From Ophiothrix spiculata (lineage: Eukaryota > Echinodermata > Ophiuroidea > Amphilepidida > Ophiotrichidae): a stretch of DNA of 35,487 nucleotides. The first letter of the stretch is position 1. Every line of letters starts with the position of its first letter. Of the stretch, positions 13,201 through 22,200 are shown piece after piece. The stretch is from NCBI GenBank assembly GCA_000969725.1, contig JXSR01S022690.1; one strand, given 5' to 3'. Position numbers and translations under genes: made by a program. The notes below the pieces were generated by a model. It was not told where the DNA came from and made no database searches. It was given only the letters and a program-made list of their open reading frames with translations.

Positions 13201-16200
13201 GCAAAGTTTAGAAAATTTAGAAAAACAGACCCATCAAAATACCACATTTTGCAAAGAAAAAGGACCTATTGGCATACCAGACAGCCTGATTTTGCTACCC
13301 AAATATGCGACACATCCCCGTAATCACTTTTGTACTAAGTACCCCCCCCCTGGAAATTTAACCTTGTGCACTGCCACACTCAAATAGATATCAACAATGA
13401 ACTGACGGTGCATGTCAAACATTTAGGAATTTTGAGGTCAGCCACAAAACAATATCAAAAATTAAGAAAAAATATAATTTGGAATTTATTACTTTGTATA
13501 TTATTTTGTTCCCAGGTCATTTTTTTTTTCAAAAATGTAATTTTGTTTTGCATGTTTATATTGGGCAAAAAGGCTATTCTTTTAAAGTGTGTATTGATGC
13601 AGTTAGTCTGGAATGAGGTTAAGTGTAATTTGTAAAACATAACTTTTCATAAATCGCAGGAAAATCAAAAGAAAATTTATTTCTTTGAAGCTGCTAATAA
13701 AGCCCCAGTTTTAAAATTTCAACTCTAGGACATTATTTTGTAAATTGACAATGATAATTGACAATAAAAGAATATCTTATTATTTTGTTATAATAGAGGT
13801 TGAATTTGACAAAGAAGCTTTGCATGCTTCAATCATTCATTTACTGCTGTTAACACTTGAAATGATGTAAAATTACTTAGTGTGGAAAAAAAGTTTTTGG
13901 ATCATGCTGAACTTGTCTAAAGCCCCTTCAAAAGGAAGACTATCATCTAAAATTCAGTATATGTCTGTAATTTCCGTATATCATGGCCATTTTTTTTTTC
14001 AAGGTTATATGAAATATGACATGATTAGGTAGTCAAAACATTTCAAAATATAAAGGTTTGGAAATTAGCCAAAATGTTGAAGAAATAAAACTGGCCATTG
14101 GGAAAATAACACATAATTATGATGTCTGTAAGAACAAGCTTGACAGCTATTGTGAATTTTACGATCCCAAGTTGAATTTGTAAAATGTATTCAGGAAAAA
14201 AGTAATAAAAGGACATTAAATTCAACAGCAAACAAGCCAGACACGAGACATTTGACCCCTGCATAGATTTACCAACTTTAAGGCCAAAAAAAAAAATTAG
14301 TTGTGTTGCCCTCAGCGACCGACCCTATTTAAAAAAAAGGGTCGGGAAAGCACTCAATTTTGCTCAGATTGGGTGTTTTTTCAGAAAATATTTTGAAAAT
14401 AGTGAAAAATGCACCCAAATTTCATAAATTAGGTGCTTTTAAAAAAAATTCTTTAAAAAAAATATATTTTCCGACCGACCAACTCAATTTTTCAGAAATT
14501 CCACTTGAGGGCAACACAATTTTTTTTCTTGGCCAAATGTTATAATGGATAGAGGCGCTACATTAACCCTTACCCTGCTACGTAATACAAAGTACTACAG
14601 GCAGAAGTCGGGAATTAGCTTAAGTATTCATACATCATAGATGGCGTATATAAATGGGCACAGAATTGCTGCCGAGGCAGGCCACGCTCGGTGGCTTGCC
14701 AAAGCTGGATATTGGATGCAGGGGGTCAGGGGTTCGAATCGCGGGAGGAACCGGGAGTATCTAGACATTTTTTTATGACGTATCCGGACAGTTTTTCAAC
14801 GTGCGAAAGTTAGGGTTTATAGTTCGCTTTAAAAGAAAAACCAAGAGAATTGGTATTTTAAAGACCATTTGAAAATGTTTTAAAAGGACAGATGTCCTTC
14901 AGACCTTGTTTTATGGACATTTTTGTGTTTTAAGTGAGATGTTCACATGCTACATATTTAGTATGTAACCATGCATAATGCTTGTGTGTCCTAACATAAT
15001 GTAAAGCATTGTCATTATTAGTATTGAACATAAGGATAAACAACTAGGCATACCACATGCCACATGAACTATAGACTCACACTGTATGCAGCCCTCAGAA
15101 GGAGGCCTCCCAGCCCTTTCCTCCATAATTTTGTTGTATTTTGTTTAGCCGTGTTGTTGTGTTTACTTAGGCTTTTTATATATTGTTTGTGAGATATGGA
15201 AAATACAATGAACAATGCTTTCGCACAGGGGACCAACGCCGGGTTTAACATGACTTCAGAACCACGGAGCAATTAGAGTAAAGTTTCTTGCCCAAAGAAA
15301 CAAAGAGGCATGGTTCGAATGGCAGTGCCGACCAGGGCTCGAACCCACATTCTCTGTATTATATAATCATAACTTGACCTTATAAAATACATTTACTCAA
15401 TGCACATAAACTTTATTGATAATTCTCTCTCTCCTTTTTTACAGGATCGAAGTCAAATAAATGGTATTGAAATAGCAATTGATCAGTTTCAAAAAGCAGG
15501 AGGCATATTCAAATATCTGGCAGAAAACTTCAGTCATGCGCCCAGTATGGACATGAGTACGCCGGTGTTAGATATGTTACATTATCTCATGCTGGTAAGT
15601 GGAAATTAATATCTGCTGCGGGAGGGAGGGGGCACACACCTAGTATGGACATGAGTACGCCGGTGTTAGATATGTTACATTATCTCATGCTAGTAAGTGG
15701 AAATTAATATCTGCTGCGGGAGGGAGGGGGCACACACCTATACTCTGTTAACATTGAAGTATTCAACAAGCAGCCGATTAACGCACTTAAACCAATATGA
15801 CCATACAGGGAAGTAATTTAGTCCATATTTTTCGAATCATGTATCCAATCTTGCAGAATATTCCAATGAACTTATGTTTGATGTTTGTCCATGTGTTAGC
15901 AACAAAATTAGCCCAAAATGAAACCAAAATCATGAACAGTTTATGTAACAAAAACATTAATACGCTGTGATTTGGTCTTAATCAATCCTAATCAATCATT
16001 ACTAGTCTCTTACACAAAACAAAATCACCAGTTCAGTTTGTCTCAAAGCTGCCGCGCGCGTTAGTTTAAACATGCGCATTAACATATCGCCAAATTGTCA
16101 AAATTTGAATTTTTCTTTTAAATATTTTGTTTTATTTTTCAATTTCGTCTAATAAAACCCAATCGAAGATCACAAATCGTATCATGTGGATCGCAAAATG

Positions 16201-19200
16201 GCAGAATAACAAACATACTGATTTATATACAAGTAAATATCAATGGATGGGAAATGAATGGCGAAAATGGCAAGTGTAACGCTTTTTGTAAAAAAATGTT
16301 TACTTAAAAAAAATAAATAAAATAAAACCGCATTCCGCATTAGGTTTCAAATTTAGGTGAGCTTTGAGACAAACAATTAAATAAGTGTGGCCTTATCTCT
16401 TTGGTATAAATGTCTCTGCTCTGATAATCATTATATTTGCCTGCGCAGCTATATATGGCAAAGTAAGAAGGCTAATTTATTGGACAATTTAAACAAAAAT
16501 CCATGGTACGGGTTGCATTTACAAGCAATGGGGCCCTGCACTCTGAATTTCTGTTTAAACTGTCCAATAAATTATTTTATTGCCTATAAGGGGCTCTCCA
16601 CACGGGCAAATCAATCTGTACTTCGCACATCTAGATGTAGATTAAACTGGACTTAATCAAACGATCGCATGCGCTTAAGTGACTGCGCGTATACATACAT
16701 GTAGTTGCATTATTTCCACTCACACGCATACCCAAGCATGTCGATACGTGCCACGGTATTATAGAGTCAGATTGACGTATGACTGGGCAAATACAATCTG
16801 CACTTCAGAAATGCACATTCATACAAATACATCTAGATTTGATGCTCCTGTGTGGAACACCCTGATTCAAATACAATGATAAGTGCCTTTTGTCTTTTTT
16901 CGCGCTGTAATTTAAAATTTTGTTTTAATCTCTGCAGGGCCAAGTCCAGGAGTGCATTTATGAGAGGCGGACCATTGATGGTGTAGAAGAGACTGTTGCA
17001 GATTGCTTTCAAATTGCTCAGGAAGCAGCTGTGGTAAGTTGACATTTTTGTCGGATGTCATTTTGGAGCCCAATTGCATGACTCTCTAAAGCTGTCCACA
17101 TCATTGATGGTGTGGGAAAGACTGGTTGACAAAGACATTGTTGGTGTAGAGTAGATTAAAAAGATTGCTTTCAGATTGCTCGTGTAGCTTCTGTGGCAAG
17201 TATTGCCACACCTGTGACTTTTGGAGCCCAATTGGGTGATTTTCAAAGCTTGATGCAATCAAAAACTTTGTTGCCGCAGCTTTGGACAGTATTACCACAC
17301 TTATTTTCAAAGCTCAACATAGTTAATAATTGTCAGATCCTATGCTTAATGCAATTACACATAAAAATTATCAAATGCTTTTCAGGTGCATGCATTTCTC
17401 TGAATTTCTGATTGGAAACAGTGTTGCATACTTCTTTATACCTTGTTCCTTCCTATAAATACAGATAGCTTTATTTGGGAAGGAATTTTCATATTTAAAA
17501 TTGAAATTTGATAAAGTGTGCTGTGACTGTGTGGAATATGTGCGCTATTATAAATCACTTAAAATTGCATTTATATATTGTGTGTGTGTGTTTGTTTTAT
17601 GATCTTGCAGGTATGTGAAGCTTACTCCAGGGTACATAAAGCAATGATGCAGTCCACTGTGAAAGACTACATTCCCTACTCGTGGATATCCATGGTGTTA
17701 GTCAAGTCTCAACATTTCAAGGCTTGTTCACACTACTATGCCGCTTTGGGATTCACAGTACAGAAAAGTAAGTTTGATATTTTCAGGAGTTACAAGTAAT
17801 ATTTGCAGGTGTAATTTCTTAAGCTTGAGCTTTTGAACTGCAAAGCCAGAAGCATTTCCCCCCCCCCCCCCAAAAAAAAAAAAATGATAAGAAATAACAC
17901 CTATGAATCAGTAAAAATGAAGTAGTTTTAAGTAAAGAGAAATGGATGATATTTCCTTTGAAAGTCTGTATAGTGGAAAACTTAATGATATGATGAGGTA
18001 GCTTGTTCCAGACTAATGATTTGTTTCTGGAAAAAGAGAGTCTTGTGTTTGTGTTTCCTTCATTTTGTTGATGAAGATGAATAGAAATGATTAAAGATAA
18101 CATTTGTTTAATTTTGTTTAAATTGTCCATGATATTAATCATTCTTCAGTGATGCCAATTTTCCTAATTTATTAGGAATTCCTCATTTTTGGTCATTTTG
18201 GACCACGTTTCCTATTTTTCTGAAAAAATCAAGAATTTCAAAAATTCCAAGTTTTGTTTAATTAAAGTGATAGAAAGTTGCATATAAATGGTTAAAAGGG
18301 TCACAATATGCATGAAAAGTGAGATTTGAGTTCATAAAATATCAAAAATCTCCTCTAAGGGAAAGCTTAGTTTTTCTCCCGCCACTCAAAATTAGTGTCC
18401 TATCGAGTCTAATTTCCCATTTTTTCCATCCCCCAAGTGGCATCTCTGATTCTTGATTTAGCTGTAATTTACTGTTATTCCTTCTGTTGTTTCAGAGCCA
18501 GAGTATGATCAAGACACATTAGCAGTAATATTTCCTGTCATCTATGCCAACTCAGAACATCGGAACATGCAAGTTCCACAAAATCTGGAGGAACGGAAAA
18601 GACAAAGTAAGTCTCTAGGGGCTTGTATCCATTGGCTGTTCCCTTGTCGTGTGTGCCTTTTTTCCTTGTTCCCTTGTGTCCTGCCACACAAACAATGAAC
18701 CTTTGTTTTTCTTAGAAGCAGTGTCCATAGGTTGTACCAATGGAACATGTCACATTCATGTCAGTGATGCCTTGTGACACGGGACATATCACTAGGGGAC
18801 AGCCAATGGATATAGGGCTTAAGAAAGTCTTGTTCATGCTAATAAATGATTACCAATTGGTTCAAGAGGTGACACATGCAAATAATTATTCTTTTTCATT
18901 TTGGGGCCAAGATATTAAGGAATCATTTGTCTCTGCAGGAATATTGGGCCTTTAAACTTGTTGTTTGTGGCAGATGTTCTGATGTGTGATCAGGACAAAT
19001 CAGTCTGAACTTGCTATCAATTTTCTCATTTTGAGAGTCAAGATTTGAGATAAAAAATTGTTTCCTGTTACCCGCTCTTATTTCAGAGATTTATTTACTT
19101 TGCTTTTTAATTTTGAATTTTTTGAAAATGAAAATAAAGTGCCTAATTTAATAAAATTTTGAAAACTTGCTGCAGTAAAGTTTAATTCACCATATAACTT

Positions 19201-22200
19201 ACAACCTCTATATTGGGAGTAAAGTCACTCAAGGTTAAATGTAACTTAATGTTATGACAGTTTCAGGAGAAATGCAGAGACCTTATACCTCTTATGAAAG
19301 TATTATGTATCGTTGATGCACTACTTGTTCACAATCCACAATTGGAGCTCATATCACATATGACAAGGTTTGAAGTTACATGAAGAAGCTCTGTTCAAAA
19401 GCTCATATAAAATCAACATAACTTGTCTGTGGTTTACTTCTAGGCTCTAGGACTAATCATAGGCTCAAATCACTCTCATGTTCCCTATTTTTATCCACAG
19501 GTAAAGCTCACATACGGCAAGCTTTGATGTTACACGAAGAAGGTCTGAGAGTACACGGTTTATCGAAAGCTCTTAGGAAAATTGACACTTTACAGGAAGT
19601 ATTGAAACAAACGCATGATCGCTCCATGAACAAATACACTCATTTAGATGAAGAAGATGACTTCTTTGAATTGGATGATGTCCCAGATATAAGAGGTATG
19701 AGTTTGTGGATTCTTAAAATAAAGAAATGTTGAAATTACAGATAATAATAATAATGATAATAATATTTATTTCAACTGTCATAAAATATACAAACAATGC
19801 AAAGAAACATTAAAAGATAAATTACGACAATCTAGGAAAGAAAAATGGACTTGGAAAGTCCGAACACGGAAAAATGTTTTTCTTTCCCTACAAGGGATAA
19901 AAATAGTAAAATATAAATAGTTTAAAATTATATACAATATATGTACATAAAACCCAAATAATGTGTCATTATACACATCTAACACCTTAAGGCCTATAGG
20001 CAGCGAACATTTAACTTGATAAATAATCTTTACACAATCTTCTAAACAAGTTCAAGGTAGATGATGAACAGACTGAGGTGGGAAGTTGATTCCACAGTCT
20101 TGGAAAAGAAACAAAAACCGAGTTTAAAAAGGCATTTGTCCTAGCAGTCGTGTGAAGATACCTAGACTTATTTACTTTAGAGAGGTTGAAAAATGAAGAA
20201 AAGTTGATGGACCAATTCCAATGATGAGTTTAAAACAGAAAATTAGACCCAGGAAAGTGAAAAGATCATTAGTCTTAAGCAAACCAAATGCAAGACAAAT
20301 CTTTACATCTTTGTATTTATTGTTACCGGTAACCATAAATTCATATTTACTGCATAGTGACCTTGACTCTGCTCTGATGTAGAATTATCATGATTTTGAA
20401 ACTAAAACAATGCTGAAATCAGTATTGTGAACTCACTAACCTGTTATTGAATCATTGTTTAATTTTTCAGGTCACAGCAGCCACATGGCAATGGCAGTGG
20501 ACATGGACTTCACAAAAGTCAAAGTCAAAGACATCTTTCACAACTTGGTAAGATTTGACAAGAAAAGACAAACCTTAAGTCCTACCAAATACTCTCTAAA
20601 CTTCCTCAACACAATTTCTTTTATTTGATGTGACGTAAAGCGTTGCCCAATCCTAAAATTTTGGTGTCCCCAAAAGTATATTTAACTCCTTTCACCAAAT
20701 CAAGGAGCACAATTATTGTACTGAAATAATAATTGCTGATATTTTTGTGCTGACATTTTCTAGATAAATGATTTTGAAATGAAAATTACAAATATTTGTG
20801 ACACCACATCCTCCCCCTGCTAGTTCTTCATCCCCCCTCAGTAGTTTCTAAATGGATAATAAATAATCACATTGTACTAGTTCTTCATCCCCCCTCAGTA
20901 GTTTCTAAATGGATAATAAATAATCACATTGTACAAGTTGTTGTTGTTAACAGTGATTTTAACCACTTTCATGCTTATTTATTACCTAGGGTCCTCTAGC
21001 AATATTTAATTCCCGCAACAATTGGTCAGCACCACGGATAGTAGAACTACATCGAGGAAACGACGGATACGGCTTTACAGTGAGAGGCGACTCGCCAGTT
21101 ATTATCGCAAGTGTAGATAGAGGCTTTGTAGCTCATGTAAGTGATAGTAAATGATCTTCCATTTTGTCTTCCACTATCTAGGGCCCAGTTAATGTTTTCA
21201 ATGTACGTAATAAGTGGTCTGCTCCCCGGACAACGGCATGGTTCAGCCCAGATGGCGATGGGTATGGTTTCACTTTGAAAGGGCACTCACCGGTTATAGT
21301 GGAAAGTGTCGAGCCCGGTTCAGTGGCGGATGTAAGTTTGTCCAGCTTATGCAGCGCACATCGTCTCACGCAGCAAACTGGGCAAATCAAATATATTCTG
21401 ATTTGGGGAATAGAGATTGGATGAGTTGAGAAAAGACATTTTGTGGAAGAGCGAGTTAACAAGCGAGTTACCCCCCACGAAGTTCAGCTAACTTCTAGAG
21501 GCAAGTTTCACCAAGTCCCAACTGCAACTTGTATATATAACTTGCCACTTAGTTTAGGTAACATGCAAGGTGCAATAATTTGCCACAGGAACTTACCATA
21601 ATTTTGAGGGGTAACCCGCTCTTTCCATAGCTGTCTTTTTTAAACTTGCCAGTACCTTTTCCCTCTGGTTTAGGGGCAAAATGTATGATATAATAGCATA
21701 TTGAATAAACGGAGCTTGTTTTCTTTCGCATTCTTGACAAAAAGTACTTAATAGCGTAGTATATAGTATGTAAGTATATGATGCAATTTAGCATAATTAG
21801 GCAAAATTGATTTAATATTAAACTCTTTTGCACATTGCTAATTGGTCAGGGCATAGTTCAACATTGCCATTAGGTTATTTTTATATCTTATAGCATTTAT
21901 TTGCATGTCTAAGCTCTCTAAACAATTCTATTCTAATCTAAAAACTGTAAAAGGTATGGTCTGTATATGTGCAGGTCATTGAGTCTTTCGAAGCAATTAA
22001 TTGGTTCAGACTCCACATTTTGTTGTATTTGTGGTAAGGGGATTGGCACTGTAACTCCTTCCCCATGAGTCTGTTACCTTCCCACCATTGAAGATTGCCA
22101 GTACCCATTTCATGATGAAAAGATTTTGTTTGTACCATTTTTGAAGAAGTTTTACGACTTTTGGAAGAACACAGGGTTTCTTGTGAGCGGCACTATTTTC

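Larger units (their letters stand above)
9435..15444 (+). other. Rhophilin intron 3 and its contents
   Basis: This is the longest intron (6.0 kb). It contains a dispersed repeat, foldback elements at 9879-10042 and 10443-10887, a 39-bp palindrome, a direct repeat around an assembly gap (11788-13343), a MITE at 14282-14534 and two SINE-like copies. 11000-11780 and 13400-14270 show only AT-rich sequence. Confidence 0.8.
15595..16937 (+). other. Rhophilin intron 4 and its contents
   Basis: This is a 1.3-kb intron holding copy 2 of the 98-bp duplication, a MITE at 16036-16374 and a small inverted repeat at 16477-16570. A loose direct repeat around GGGCAAAT and CATCTAGAT joins about 16600-16645 and 16780-16845. 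Confidence 0.8.
17768..18495 (+). other. Rhophilin intron 6 and its contents
   Basis: This is a 728-bp intron almost filled by a minus-strand non-LTR retrotransposon remnant (17819-18142) followed directly by a MITE (18147-18448). Confidence 0.75.
18607..19500 (+). other. Rhophilin intron 7 and its contents
   Basis: This is an 894-bp intron with a MITE-like inverted repeat right after the donor (18617-18822) and a ghost copy of exon 8 near its end (19326-19430). Between them the sequence is AT-rich. Confidence 0.8.

Noticed and set aside
18961-19020. Possible ghost of exon 7 (TTGTTT ... TGATCAGGACAAATCAG)
   Set aside because: The best block is about 14 of 17 bases, and the alignment needs gaps. 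Suggestive given the pattern, but not supported.
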